From contig CANCXX010000019.1 of the NCBI GenBank assembly GCA_947381965.1, positions 1 to 64,000 on the forward strand: a stretch of DNA of 64,000 nt, read 5' to 3'. Below, piece by piece: positions 1-8,581 of the stretch. The stretch is from an uncultured bacterium. GTDB taxonomy: Bacteria > Bacillota > Clostridia > Lachnospirales > Lachnospiraceae. The notes below the pieces were generated by a model. It saw only the letters and a program-made list of their open reading frames with translations, had not been told where the DNA came from and did no database searches. How positions within the stretch are numbered: the first letter of the stretch is position 1; each line of letters begins with the position of its first letter. Made by a program: the position numbers and the translations under genes.

Positions 1-1284
1 GCTTATGTGGTTAAAATTCATAAAGCCTAATCGGTTAGGCCATGAATAGTAACCACTTACCTCCTTACGGACCCTTAATATATCATACTGATTTGCCCCT
101 CCGCTTAATTCCACCCACAAAATTTGTCTGGAATGGGGGGCGCTTTCCACCGCTTCCCCCTCCAAAGTGGTCAATGACAAAACCTGAACCTGGATGTTTT
201 GTCCGTCCGGCTTCATAATTTCTATCCAGTCCCCCACACAAAACTTATTTTTCTGTTCTATGCGAACATACCCTTCCTTCGAAATTTCTTCTGCCATCCC
301 AAGATAAACATACTCATTTACATAGGTATTATTGTCATATATTTGGGTACTTTCATCCGGTTTTCCAAAATAAAACCCGGTGGTAAACTGACGGTAAGTA
401 CACTTTGCAATTTCCTTCCGATACCATTCCATGTTTGAACGGTACTTATCCTCCGATTCCAGATAGTCGTCTATTGCCTTTCTGTATGTTCTCGCCACTG
501 TTGCCACATATAGCGCGGTTTTCATTCTGCCTTCTATTTTAAAACTGTCTATGCCAGCGTCTATCATTTCAGGAATATGTTCTATCATGCACAAATCTTT
601 GGAATTAAAAATATAGGTTCCTCTTTCATTTTCATAAACCGGAAGATATTCTCCCGGCCGCTTTTCCTCCACCACAGCATATTTCCATCTGCACGGATGG
701 GTGCAGGCCCCCTGATTGGCATCTCTCCCCGTAAAATAACTGCTAAGAAGGCATCTCCCTGAATAAGAAATACACATAGCTCCGTGAATAAAGCTTTCTA
801 TTTCCATCTCCTGTGGGATCTTTTCCCTGATTTCCTTTATTTCTGCCAGGGAAAGCTCCCTTGCGGAAACCACCCTTTTGGCCCCCATTTTGTGCCAGAA
901 AAGATAGGTCATATAATTGGTATTATTTGCCTGGGTGGAAATATGAATATCTATCTTTGGGCAGATCTCTTTTGCCAGCGCAAACATACCGGGATCTGCA
1001 ATAATCAGTGCGTCCGGCTCCATTTCCCCCAGTTCCCTAAAATATTCCTTTGCCCCTTCAATATCACTGTTATGCGCTAAAATATTTGCCGTTACATGTA
1101 CTTTTACGCCGTGAGAGTGGGCAAAGGCAATTCCCTGCCGCATCTCCTGTCCGGAAAAATTTTTTGCTTTGGCTCGCAGTCCAAAGGCTTCACCGCCAAT
1201 ATATACCGCATCAGCCCCAAACAGCACTGCTGTCCTTAAAACCTCCAGAGAACTGGCAGGTATCAAAAGCTCAGGTCTACGCAT
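1..1284 (-). CDS. U32 family peptidase-like protein, probable tRNA U34 hydroxylation protein TrhP (3' end at or beyond window edge)
   Basis: The frame opens with ATG at 1284 behind a GGGAGAAGGG ribosome site and is still open at base 1, so about 428 residues are visible. The N-terminus (MRRPELLIPASSLEVLRTAV) and the U32 signature near residues 158-178 (ESFIHGAMC, then SGRC, then a C-terminal CTHPCRW) are those of the U32 family. U32 proteins of this type (YrrN/YrrO in Bacillus, TrhP) are known to be needed for 5-hydroxyuridine at tRNA position 34, which TrmR then methylates. The trmR gene lies directly upstream on the same strand, so I infer that role over proteolysis. The last about 18 visible codons run through a hairpin and a copy of a dispersed repeat, so the native C-terminus may have been altered. 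Confidence 0.87.
   Translation of the reverse strand, partial: MRRPELLIPASSLEVLRTAVLFGADAVYIGGEAFGLRAKAKNFSGQEMRQGIAFAHSHGVKVHVTANILAHNSDIEGAKEYFRELGEMEPDALIIADPGMFALAKEICPKIDIHISTQANNTNYMTYLFWHKMGAKRVVSARELSLAEIKEIREKIPQEMEIESFIHGAMCISYSGRCLLSSYFTGRDANQGACTHPCRWKYAVVEEKRPGEYLPVYENERGTYIFNSKDLCMIEHIPEMIDAGIDSFKIEGRMKTALYVATVARTYRKAIDDYLESEDKYRSNMEWYRKEIAKCTYRQFTTGFYFGKPDESTQIYDNNTYVNEYVYLGMAEEISKEGYVRIEQKNKFCVGDWIEIMKPDGQNIQVQVLSLTTLEGEAVESAPHSRQILWVELSGGANQYDILRVRKEVSGYYSWPNRLGFMNFNHIS
25..52. repeat. hairpin plus one copy of the dispersed TGAATAGTAAC repeat end
   Basis: Bases 25-40 form a perfect 6-bp stem (GCCTAA, loop TCGG, TTAGGC). It is followed at 41-52 by CATGAATAGTAACC, which nearly matches the repeat end CCGTGAATAGTAAC at 11946-11959. 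The copy lies inside the open frame of the U32 gene. The other end of the element, if present, is outside the window. Confidence 0.5.
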
Positions 1285-1329
1285 TTCCCTTCTCCCTTAC
1301 ATGCAGAAATCAGTTTCTGAAACTTACTG

Positions 1330-1971
1330 TTAGATCTTCACACTTACTGTTACCCCATCTCCCACCGGAAGTATATCTGTCTGCAGCTGTCCATTATGCT
1401 TAAGCGCATAAAGATATTCCCGCATTCTGCTGTGGATTGTGCGATCCCTTCTGGTTACTGCAAAGCGCGACTCCATCACGTCCCCATCCTGAAGGACATT
1501 GTCCGTAACCAGCACCCCGCCTTCGGGCATCAGCCTTAAGACATCCGGAAGAAAGTGTATATATTGCCCCTTGGCGGCATCCATAAAAACAAAATCATAG
1601 GATCCTTCCAGTTCTTTTAAAATCTGAAACGCATCGCCTGCAAGAAGGGTAATTTCTTTTTCCCTGCCCGCTTTTCTGAAATTCTCCAGCGCAAGAGGAA
1701 TTCTTTTTTCATATTTCTCTATAGTGGTAATTTGGCAGTCCTTTGGGCCATACTCTTTCATGAGCAGCGCAGAAAACCCAATGGCTGTCCCTACCTCCAG
1801 AATCTTCCCCGGTTTTTTCATGGCAAGCAAAAGCTTTAAAAGACTTTGCACCTGCGGTCTTATCACAGGCACCCCCGTCTTTAACGAGTGCTGCTCCAAA
1901 TCATTCAGAAATGGAGTGTTGCCCGTATCAAACGAGCCGATAAACACTTTGACCCTTTCATCTGTAATCAC
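1330..1971 (-). CDS. trmR: tRNA 5-hydroxyuridine methyltransferase TrmR (O-methyltransferase family 3)
   Basis: A 213-residue class I SAM-dependent O-methyltransferase. Visible motifs are the SAM-binding motif I (ILEVGTAIGFSALLM, about residues 57-71), motif II acid (TIEKYEKR), and FVFMDAAKGQY with the metal/SAM aspartate of the O-methyltransferase 3 family. In Bacillus the equivalent YrrM (TrmR) methylates ho5U34 to mo5U34 in tRNA and is encoded next to U32 proteins, exactly as here. The start is GTG at 1971, with AAGGGTGAT about 9 nt before it. It ends 45 nt before the U32 gene and begins 16 nt after the MltG-like gene, so it is operonic. A catechol or caffeoyl-CoA methyltransferase role is the generic alternative; context favours TrmR. 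Confidence 0.85.
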   Translation of the reverse strand: MITDERVKVFIGSFDTGNTPFLNDLEQHSLKTGVPVIRPQVQSLLKLLLAMKKPGKILEVGTAIGFSALLMKEYGPKDCQITTIEKYEKRIPLALENFRKAGREKEITLLAGDAFQILKELEGSYDFVFMDAAKGQYIHFLPDVLRLMPEGGVLVTDNVLQDGDVMESRFAVTRRDRTIHSRMREYLYALKHNGQLQTDILPVGDGVTVSVKI

Positions 1972-1987
1972 AATTTATCACCCTTTG

Positions 1988-2371
1988 TCACTCTTCACTT
2001 TCCTTTTCAGGAGCAGTGGACATAATTTCCAACATTTGTTCTGCTGTCATGTCTGTGCTTAAATCATAAATACCCGGAAGTATTTTTTTATGGTGAGCAG
2101 AAAGCAATTCCTGGACAATAAACAGATTTGAATCCTCAATCAATCCCTTTTCTTCCAGCATTTCGGCAATTTCTTTTATGGACATATCCGCACCAACGCC
2201 TATTGTCATTGTTCTTCCATCTGAAACAGACACCGGCTCATCCGCAAACACCCGGTAGCCAAAGTCATACGCTGTCACCGCGCCACGAAAAACAAACACC
2301 ACAAACGCCGCAATCACCGCAACCTTAACTATTAGTTCCAGCATAGTAACTATCAAATACTTCGCATTCAT
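1988..2371 (-). CDS. short MltG/YceG-like membrane protein lacking the catalytic domain
   Basis: A 127-residue protein with one N-terminal membrane segment (about residues 8-30) followed by an extracellular part. The segment MTIGVGADMSIKEIAEMLEE, then GLIEDSNLF and LPGIYDLSTDMTAEQMLEIM, resembles the LysM-like N-terminal part of endolytic transglycosylase MltG. Full-length MltG is about 340-380 residues; the catalytic half with the active-site glutamate is absent and there is no frameshifted remainder nearby. In Bacillus the mltG homologue yrrL also neighbours yrrM, so position supports the assignment. It is probably a conserved non-catalytic relative that binds near septal peptidoglycan machinery, but its function is unknown. 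Confidence 0.7.
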   Translation of the reverse strand: MNAKYLIVTMLELIVKVAVIAAFVVFVFRGAVTAYDFGYRVFADEPVSVSDGRTMTIGVGADMSIKEIAEMLEEKGLIEDSNLFIVQELLSAHHKKILPGIYDLSTDMTAEQMLEIMSTAPEKESEE

Positions 2372-2403
2372 GAAAATACCGTCCCTTTCCCAGAGTCTGC
2401 AGG

Positions 2404-2736
2404 CTATTCAAAGTCCAGCTCTTCAGTAACAAATACATTGATTTCCTGCATCATCCTGCAAAAAGCCAGCTCCGCCTTAAGGAAATCATCTACCACTGGA
2501 TTTTCCCGGAATTTTTCATACTCTTTTTCAAAGGCTCCCATTTTATCAAAAAGTTCATTCACCTGTGTTGTGTTTTGTATCTCAAAATTCCGCTGCCGGA
2601 ACTCATTGACCCTGTCAAAAAGCTCCGGCGTCTTCTTTATTCTTTCAAGCTGTTCGAAATAGTTTTTGTAAGTTTCCGTATTTTTAATCGCTCCCACAAA
2701 TCTTTCAGCTGCTTCTTCCATTTGTTTGTCTTTCAC
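2404..2736 (-). CDS. YlbF/YmcA family regulator
   Basis: A 110-residue, largely helical, charged protein matching the YlbF/YmcA (DUF964) family: short N-terminal helix, then EAAERFVGAIKNTETYKNY and a long helical segment. The start is GTG at 2736 with AAGGAG 9 nt upstream. In Bacillus subtilis YlbF and YmcA form, with YaaT, the Y-complex that steers RNase Y activity. Here the gene follows the RNase J gene by 13 nt, so it is co-transcribed with an mRNA-decay enzyme. A role in RNA turnover is therefore reasonable but inferred. Confidence 0.8.
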   Translation of the reverse strand: MKDKQMEEAAERFVGAIKNTETYKNYFEQLERIKKTPELFDRVNEFRQRNFEIQNTTQVNELFDKMGAFEKEYEKFRENPVVDDFLKAELAFCRMMQEINVFVTEELDFE

Positions 2737-2749
2737 GATGGTAATCTCC

Positions 2750-4420
2750 TTATATTTCCATTATAATAGGCAGAATCATGGGACGTCTTTTTGTCTTTTT
2801 CCACACATACTCACCCAGAGAATCCTTAATGGCGCTTTTCAGCTTTCCCCAGTCAGCCACTCCTCTGCTCAGGCAGCCGTCCACCGCCTCATTTACAACG
2901 ACCCTGGCCTCATCCATCAGTTCGTCTGATTCCCTGACATACACAAATCCTCTTGATACAATATCCGGGCCGCTAACCAATTCATCTGTCGCCCCGTCAA
3001 GCCCAAGCACAACTATTAAAATACCATCCTCAGCAAGATGCTGCCTGTCACGTAAAACAATATTTCCCACGTCCCCTACGCCAAGTCCATCCACCAATAT
3101 ATCGCCTACCGGTACCTTGCCTGTAATCTGCGCTTTATCCTCCGTCAGCTCCAGCACATCGCCTGACTGTAGTATAAAAATATTTTCTTTGGCATACCCA
3201 AGCTCCCTTGCGACCTTAGCCTGCGCCTTCAAATGTTTATACTCACCATGAACTGGAATTGCATACTTTGGACGCACCAGGGTATAAATCAGTTTGATTT
3301 CCTCCTGACAGGCATGCCCGGAAACATGAACATCTTGAAAAATCACATCTGCGCCTTTAAGCAACAGTTCATTAATCACATTGGTAACGGCTTTTTCATT
3401 TCCAGGAATTGGATTGGAAGAAAAAATAACTGTATCTTTAGGTCCAATTGAGATTTTTTTATGGTTGTCTTCCGCCATTCGGCTTAAAGCCGCCATGCTC
3501 TCCCCCTGACTGCCGGTTGTGATTATAACTGTTTTTTCGTCCGGATAGTTTTTCAGCTGTTCAATGTCAATCAGTGTATTCTCAGGAACGCTAAGATACC
3601 CCAATGTTGTGGCTGTTTCAATTATATTTACCATACTCCGGCCTTCAACCACCACTTTTCGTTCGAATTTGTATGCAGAATTAATGATTTGTCTCACCCT
3701 GTCCACATTGGAAGCAAATGTGGCAATAATGATGCGGGTATTTTTATGCTCCTGAAAAAGAGTATCAAAGGTCTTGCCAACTGTGCGCTCTGAAGGGGTA
3801 AAACCCGGCCTTTCCGCGTTTGTGGAATCGCACATCAGTGCCAGGACGCCTTTTTTCCCAATTTCCGCAAAACGCTGCAAATCAATGGCGTCCCCAAACA
3901 CCGGCGTATAGTCAACTTTAAAATCGCCTGTATGAATCACAATTCCAGCCGGCGAATAAATGGCAAGCGCTGCCGCGTCCACAATGCTGTGATTGGTTTT
4001 AATAAATTCAATACGGAATTGTCCTAAATTAATAGATTGTCCAAACTTAACCACCTTCCGCTTTGTATTATTGGTTAAGTTATGTTCCTTCAATTTGTTT
4101 TCAATTATTCCCATGGTAAGCTTTGTAGCATAAATAGGCACATTAATATCCCGCAGCACATAGGGCAGCGCGCCAATATGGTCTTCATGTCCATGAGTGA
4201 TAACAAATCCTTTCACCTTCTCCGCATTGTTTTTTAAATAAGTTACATCTGGTATCACCAGATCTATCCCCAGCATATCATCTTCCGGAAAAGAAAGACC
4301 GCAGTCCACCACAATAATGCTGTCTTCATACTCAAAGGCAATAATGTTCATGCCAATCTGCTCAAGACCGCCAAGGGGGATAACCTTCAGTCCTGAGCTG
4401 CTTTTTTCATTTTTCTTCAA
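2750..4420 (-). CDS. rnj: ribonuclease J
   Basis: A 556-residue metallo-beta-lactamase/beta-CASP ribonuclease with 5'-3' exo- and endonuclease roles in mRNA decay and rRNA maturation. The N-terminus KVIPLGGLEQIGMN is typical; the zinc motif HGHEDH lies at residues 76-81. Other family landmarks are the GDFKVD and CDSTNAERPGFTPSE segments, TTGSQGE, and SGHACQEE with PVHGEYKHLKAQA. The start is TTG at 4420, supported by GGAGGT 8 nt upstream; no ATG fits better. The 168 nt between this gene and the upstream DUF1292 gene hold no coding region, so it may have its own promoter. It leads ylbF, the mltG-like gene, trmR and the U32 gene. Confidence 0.96.
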   Translation of the reverse strand: MKKNEKSSSGLKVIPLGGLEQIGMNIIAFEYEDSIIVVDCGLSFPEDDMLGIDLVIPDVTYLKNNAEKVKGFVITHGHEDHIGALPYVLRDINVPIYATKLTMGIIENKLKEHNLTNNTKRKVVKFGQSINLGQFRIEFIKTNHSIVDAAALAIYSPAGIVIHTGDFKVDYTPVFGDAIDLQRFAEIGKKGVLALMCDSTNAERPGFTPSERTVGKTFDTLFQEHKNTRIIIATFASNVDRVRQIINSAYKFERKVVVEGRSMVNIIETATTLGYLSVPENTLIDIEQLKNYPDEKTVIITTGSQGESMAALSRMAEDNHKKISIGPKDTVIFSSNPIPGNEKAVTNVINELLLKGADVIFQDVHVSGHACQEEIKLIYTLVRPKYAIPVHGEYKHLKAQAKVARELGYAKENIFILQSGDVLELTEDKAQITGKVPVGDILVDGLGVGDVGNIVLRDRQHLAEDGILIVVLGLDGATDELVSGPDIVSRGFVYVRESDELMDEARVVVNEAVDGCLSRGVADWGKLKSAIKDSLGEYVWKKTKRRPMILPIIMEI

Positions 4421-4588
4421 TCAGTTCTACCTCCACTTTGGCAGTATCCGCAAAGCCTCATCCGTTGCTTTCATCCGTCCGTCTCTCCGCTCCCAACCGC
4501 ATGACGAACCAAGCCTCATCTATAGTAAATGAATCAGATGATGCACCTGCCGTAACTGCATTTTTATTAACAGCTTCCACGTTCACCC

Positions 4589-4843
4589 TTATCTAAGCTC
4601 CACATCCTCAAGCAGATTTTCAAACACAGAAGCCACTGCTGCCATTTCCGTCTCCTCGCTCACAATCTCGTAAACGCTTTCCTTCTCTCCCTGTACGGAA
4701 ACCTCCTTCAGTATCAGAGCTTCCCCATCGCCCTCCGGGACGTCCGTCACCAGAAGATAAGAGCTTCCGCCCAGTTTTGTCTGTTCCAGCACATAAAAAT
4801 CCACGTTTTCTTGTGTATCCAGCGTAAATTTTACTTTCTCCAA
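4589..4843 (-). CDS. DUF1292 domain protein
   Basis: An 84-residue acidic protein (MEKVKFTLDTQENVDFYVLE, ending in ENLLEDVELR) of the DUF1292 family found next to ruvX and ireB in Firmicutes. The function of the family is not established. The start is TTG at 4843, immediately after the TAA stop of ruvX, with GGGAG 8 nt upstream, so translation is probably coupled to ruvX. No catalytic motif is visible. Confidence 0.85.
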   Translation of the reverse strand: MEKVKFTLDTQENVDFYVLEQTKLGGSSYLLVTDVPEGDGEALILKEVSVQGEKESVYEIVSEETEMAAVASVFENLLEDVELR

Positions 4844-5275
4844 TTATTTTTCTCCCTGTCCTGCGCAATCCAAAAAACCCTGCAAAATAAGCACGGCTGC
4901 AATTTTATCTACAAATTCTTTGCGGTTTTCCCGCCGTATTCCTGCTTCTATCATGGTTTTATCAGCAGCCACCGTGGTTAGTCGTTCATCCCACGTATGT
5001 ACTGGCAGCCCGGTGCGTCTCTCCAGCTTGTCCTTAAACTCCATTGTCAGCTCCGCCCTGACTCCCAGTGTATCATTCATATTTTTAGGCAGGCCCAGAA
5101 CAATTTCCCCTACCTGATATTCTTCAATCAGCTCTTCAATTCTTGCCAGAGTTCTGCGCAGTTTATTTTCTTCTTTTCTTCTGATAATTTCTATTCCCTG
5201 TGCCGTGATAAGCAATGGGTCGCTAATAGCCACCCCGACCGTCTTTGAACCGAAATCCAATCCCATGATCCGCAT
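4844..5275 (-). CDS. ruvX: RuvX/YqgF Holliday junction resolvase-like nuclease
   Basis: A 143-residue RNase H-fold protein of the RuvX/YqgF family. The N-terminal [14 protein letters not shown] carries the first catalytic aspartate, [13 protein letters not shown] is the family's conserved loop, and HTWDERLTT and [14 protein letters not shown] supply the remaining acidic residues. Family members act in 16S rRNA 5'-end maturation and have been proposed as alternative Holliday junction resolvases. It lies 9 nt downstream of ireB and abuts DUF1292, the usual firmicute arrangement. Confidence 0.95.
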   Translation of the reverse strand: MRIMGLDFGSKTVGVAISDPLLITAQGIEIIRRKEENKLRRTLARIEELIEEYQVGEIVLGLPKNMNDTLGVRAELTMEFKDKLERRTGLPVHTWDERLTTVAADKTMIEAGIRRENRKEFVDKIAAVLILQGFLDCAGQGEK

Positions 5276-5284
5276 ATCTGTCTT

Positions 5285-5545
5285 TTATCTCCAATGATTA
5301 TTTTTAATGTATTCTGTCAGCATTTCTTCTACCAGCTCGTCCCGCTCAACCTTCATGATAAGGCTTCTGGCATTTTTATAACTGGTGATATAGGTGGGAT
5401 CCCCGGACATAATATAACCAACAATCTGATTTACAGGATTGTATCCCTTCTCTGTTAATGCCGCATAAACTTCCGCAAGTATTTCTTTTACGCTTGTGGT
5501 ATCCGTCTCTACCCTGAAAAACTGTGTATTTCCCAAATCCTGCAT
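5285..5545 (-). CDS. ireB: IreB family regulatory phosphoprotein (DUF965)
   Basis: An 86-residue protein matching Ire[21 protein letters not shown], then [20 protein letters not shown] and a C-terminal [19 protein letters not shown]. In Enterococcus IreB is a target of the PASTA kinase IreK and influences cephalosporin resistance; the threonine pair TT near the N-terminus is the phosphorylated region there. I place the start at ATG 5545, with GAGGTG 7 nt before it, rather than at GTG 5554. It heads the ireB-ruvX-DUF1292 group. Confidence 0.93.
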   Translation of the reverse strand: MQDLGNTQFFRVETDTTSVKEILAEVYAALTEKGYNPVNQIVGYIMSGDPTYITSYKNARSLIMKVERDELVEEMLTEYIKNNHWR

Positions 5546-5607
5546 AAATGTCACCTCTTAATCACAACATCCGTTCGCTTTTATCTTACTCCATTTTTTC
5601 AGAAAAT

Positions 5608-6966
5608 TCAATGTATTTGCGGACAAAACAACAAAATATCCGGTTCAAGGAAATCCGTCAGCCGGCCTGCTATTATCCGGCCTGTAAGCGGTTCTTCTGT
5701 CTTTACCGCCCCACGAATGTACTCTTTCGTATGCCCTACCTGATAGCTCACACCATTTATTATTTTTTCTTCCTCAAATAACACCTCTGTTTTCTTATGT
5801 AAATAACTTTCCCTGAATATGCCTGACATTTCCTGTCCAAGCGCCAGTAACCTGCCGCTCCTGTGGGCTTTTATATTTTCAGGAATCTGTCCTTCCATAA
5901 TTGCAGCAGGCGTTCCCTTCCTTTGGGAATACTTAAAAATGTGCATTTCATAAAACCCAACCTGCCTTAAAAAATGTATTGTTTCTTCAAATTCCTCCTC
6001 TGTTTCTCCCGGAAACCCTGCTATCACATCTGTGGTTATGGCCGGCGCATCAAAATATTTTCTTAATAAGCATACCTTTTCATAATATTCCCTGGCAGAA
6101 TATTTTCTATTCATTCGTTTCAGCACTGCATCACATCCGCTTTGCAGTGAAAGGTGAAAATGGGGGCATAAGCCGGCGCAATCCTTTAATCCCTGCACAA
6201 ACTCCTCTGTAATAATTCTGGGTTCCAAAGAGCCAAGCCGGATGCGTTCCATCACACCGCTTTGCCCAAGGGCCTGTATTAACTGCAAAAGCCTGCTGCC
6301 GGAAAAATCACTTCCCCCTTCCATACCATAGGAGCTTAGGTGAATGCCTGAAAGCACCACTTCCCGGTATCCGTTTTCCGCAAGCCCTTTCACTTCCTGT
6401 ATAACATCCTCTATTTCACGGCTTCTTACCCTCCCCCTGGCATAAGGAATAATACAGTAGGAGCAAAACTGGTTACAGCCATCCTGTACCTTCACATATG
6501 CTCTGGTGTGCTCTGCCGCATGGGTCAGATTCATAGATTCATACTCCCTGGTATGTGCAATATCTATAATTGTCTTTCCATGCAGGGTTTTTCTTTCTTT
6601 TTCCTTCTCATTTTTATCTTTCACGGCCAGATACTCTTCCAATATAGAGACAATATCCTTTTTTCTGTTGTTTCCAATGGCAAGGTCTATGCTCCCATCC
6701 TTTAGCGCCTCCTCCTGCCCTGTCTGCACATAACATCCTACTGCCACCACAATGGAATCCGGGTTCATTTTCTTTGCCCGGTGAAGCATCTGCCTGCTTT
6801 TTCTGTCTGCAATGTTAGTTACCGTACAAGTGTTTACAATATATATATCGGCTTTTCCATCAAATGGTACAATGCGATAACCTTTTTCCTGCAATATTTG
6901 TTGCATATAGTCCATTTCGTATCCATTCACTTTACACCCAAGATTATGAAATGCCACACTTTTCAT
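5608..6966 (-). CDS. mtaB: tRNA ms2t6A methylthiotransferase MtaB
   Basis: A 452-residue methylthiotransferase that adds the methylthio group to t6A37 in tRNA, making ms2t6A. It has the N-terminal MTTase domain with three cluster cysteines (GCKVNGYE, NTCTVTN, GCYVQTG), the radical SAM domain with CNQFCSYC (cysteines near 164, 168 and 171), and a C-terminal TRAM region. The HNLGCKVN start and the GRxRSR loop match MtaB more than MiaB or RimO. In-frame TTG 6978 and GTG 6975 precede ATG 6966; I favour ATG, with GGTGG just upstream. It is divergent from the HPr-like gene. Confidence 0.94.
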   Translation of the reverse strand: MKSVAFHNLGCKVNGYEMDYMQQILQEKGYRIVPFDGKADIYIVNTCTVTNIADRKSRQMLHRAKKMNPDSIVVAVGCYVQTGQEEALKDGSIDLAIGNNRKKDIVSILEEYLAVKDKNEKEKERKTLHGKTIIDIAHTREYESMNLTHAAEHTRAYVKVQDGCNQFCSYCIIPYARGRVRSREIEDVIQEVKGLAENGYREVVLSGIHLSSYGMEGGSDFSGSRLLQLIQALGQSGVMERIRLGSLEPRIITEEFVQGLKDCAGLCPHFHLSLQSGCDAVLKRMNRKYSAREYYEKVCLLRKYFDAPAITTDVIAGFPGETEEEFEETIHFLRQVGFYEMHIFKYSQRKGTPAAIMEGQIPENIKAHRSGRLLALGQEMSGIFRESYLHKKTEVLFEEEKIINGVSYQVGHTKEYIRGAVKTEEPLTGRIIAGRLTDFLEPDILLFCPQIH

Positions 6967-7069
6967 ATTCGCCACCAATTTTTTTGTTTTGTTTTATCAT
7001 TGACTTTTCACTGTTAACCCTTTACTATAATAGCATAAAGATATGAAAAGACGGAAGGAGGTCATTCCA

Positions 7070-7300
7070 GTGAAAACAGTTCAGATTTCATTAAATTCAA
7101 TTGACAAGGTAAAATCTTTTGTAAACGATATCACAAAGTTCGATTATGACTTTGATTTAGTATCCGGAAGATACGTAATAGACGCTAAATCCATTATGGG
7201 TATCTTCAGTTTAGATTTATCCAAGCCTATCGATTTGAATATCCATGCAGAAGAAAACATTAATGAGGTTCTTGACACATTAAAGCCTTACATGATTTAA
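7070..7300 (+). CDS. HPr-like protein without the phospho-histidine
   Basis: A 76-residue protein starting at GTG 7070 with a perfect AAGGAGGT site 7 nt upstream; a longer frame from 7043 would bury that site. The fold of PTS phosphocarrier HPr is recognisable: KSIMGIFSLDLSKPIDLNIH matches the HPr region around Ser46, with Ser41 here in the equivalent place. The GLHARPA motif with the catalytic His15 is missing; the matching region reads SIDKVKSFVND. It therefore cannot relay phosphate through His15 and may act as a regulator through the serine, in the manner of Crh, or through another contact. It is a monocistronic gene with its own terminator. Confidence 0.8.
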   Translation: MKTVQISLNSIDKVKSFVNDITKFDYDFDLVSGRYVIDAKSIMGIFSLDLSKPIDLNIHAEENINEVLDTLKPYMI

Positions 7301-7310
7301 GGAACATAGT

Positions 7311-7337
7311 GAGCTGGCGACAGGCCAGCTCTTTTTT
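7311..7337 (+). terminator. intrinsic terminator of the HPr-like gene
   Basis: An 8-bp stem GAGCTGGC / GCCAGCTC around a 5-nt loop is followed directly by TTTTTT. It lies 10 nt past the HPr-like stop and just before the converging thiI end at 7346. Confidence 0.9.
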
Positions 7338-7345
7338 CCTCTGTT

Positions 7346-8530
7346 TTATTCCCATTTGACAATCACTACTTCATCCATATCCAGCGCCTGCTGTACCAGC
7401 TTGTCTATTTTTTCCTCCAGATTTTGTTCATGCCGTTTAACTACATTTAAATTGGGCTTAGTCACAGGATGTTTTGCAACAAAAATTGTACAGCAATCCT
7501 CAAAAGGCAGGATTGAAGTTTCATAGGTGCCAATCCTTTCTGCAACATCCACGATTTCCATTTTGTCAAATCCAATCAGCGGACGGAACACAGGAAGGGT
7601 ACATACCTCATTTGTTACAGCAAGAGACTGAACCGTCTGGGAAGCCACCTGCCCAATGCTTTCTCCCGTAATAAGGCCAAGACAGGCGTTCTCCTTTGCA
7701 ATCCTCTCTGCAATCCGCATCATATATCTGCGCATAATAATCGTCAGCTCTTCATGAGGGCACTTTTCATATATATACAGCTGTATCTCTGTAAAATTAA
7801 TAACATGAAGATAAACCGGGCCTGCATAGCGGGCCACCTGCTTTGCCAGATCCATCACCTTCTGCTTTGCCCTGTCGCTTGTATAAGGAGGCGCATGAAA
7901 ATAAACCGCGTCTATCTTTACCCCTCTTTTGGCAATCATATATCCAGCCACCGGAGAGTCAATTCCTCCGGATAAAAGGAGCATTGCCTTGCCATTGCTT
8001 CCCACCGGCATTCCCCCCGGACCAGGTATTTCGATAGAATAAATATATATTTTTTCACGTATCTCCACATGCAGCATTACATCCGGTTGATGTACATCCA
8101 CCTTCATCTCAGGAAAAGCAGAAAGGACTCTGCTCCCCAGCTCCTTATTCAGTTCAACAGAATTTATAGGATAATTTTTTCTAGCCCTTCTTGCTTGTAT
8201 CTTAAACGTAATATGCTTGTCCTCATATACCTTATCCATATAATCTGTCACTGTATCCGCCAGCTTTTCAAATCCCTCATCCTCCACATGAATAACCGGA
8301 CAAATACCTGATACGCCAAATACAGTTCTTAAATTGTCCACTGTTTCGTCATAATCAAACTCTGACAGTGCGTGTACATAAATTCTTCCGTCTGTTCTTG
8401 ATACCTTAAATTCCCCTTCGCACCTTTTCAGCGCATATTTCACCTGCTGGGCTAAGGCTTCCTCAAACAGATATTTATTTTTTCCCTTTACGCCAATCTC
8501 CGCATATTTTATCAAAAATACAGTAAACAT
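7346..8530 (-). CDS. thiI: tRNA 4-thiouridine synthase ThiI
   Basis: A 394-residue ThiI that adenylates U8 of tRNA and replaces oxygen by sulfur to give s4U. It shows the N-terminal ferredoxin-like/THUMP region (residues about 1-165) and the PP-loop pyrophosphatase motif SGGIDSP at 187-193. The C-terminal rhodanese domain of the enterobacterial form is absent, as in other Firmicutes, where a dedicated cysteine desulfurase hands over sulfur directly. Such a desulfurase is encoded next upstream. ATG 8530 has AGAGGA upstream. Confidence 0.95.
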   Translation of the reverse strand: MFTVFLIKYAEIGVKGKNKYLFEEALAQQVKYALKRCEGEFKVSRTDGRIYVHALSEFDYDETVDNLRTVFGVSGICPVIHVEDEGFEKLADTVTDYMDKVYEDKHITFKIQARRARKNYPINSVELNKELGSRVLSAFPEMKVDVHQPDVMLHVEIREKIYIYSIEIPGPGGMPVGSNGKAMLLLSGGIDSPVAGYMIAKRGVKIDAVYFHAPPYTSDRAKQKVMDLAKQVARYAGPVYLHVINFTEIQLYIYEKCPHEELTIIMRRYMMRIAERIAKENACLGLITGESIGQVASQTVQSLAVTNEVCTLPVFRPLIGFDKMEIVDVAERIGTYETSILPFEDCCTIFVAKHPVTKPNLNVVKRHEQNLEEKIDKLVQQALDMDEVVIVKWE

Positions 8531-8581
8531 ACATCCTCTTTTCTACACGTAACGCCCCATAATTTTCTGATTAGAGATTCC

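Noticed and set aside
2341-2352. Further copies of the GTTACTATTCACGG repeat inside genes (for example near 2343 and 60423)
   Set aside because: Only 8-9 bases match and they fall in well-conserved coding sequence, so chance is the simpler explanation.
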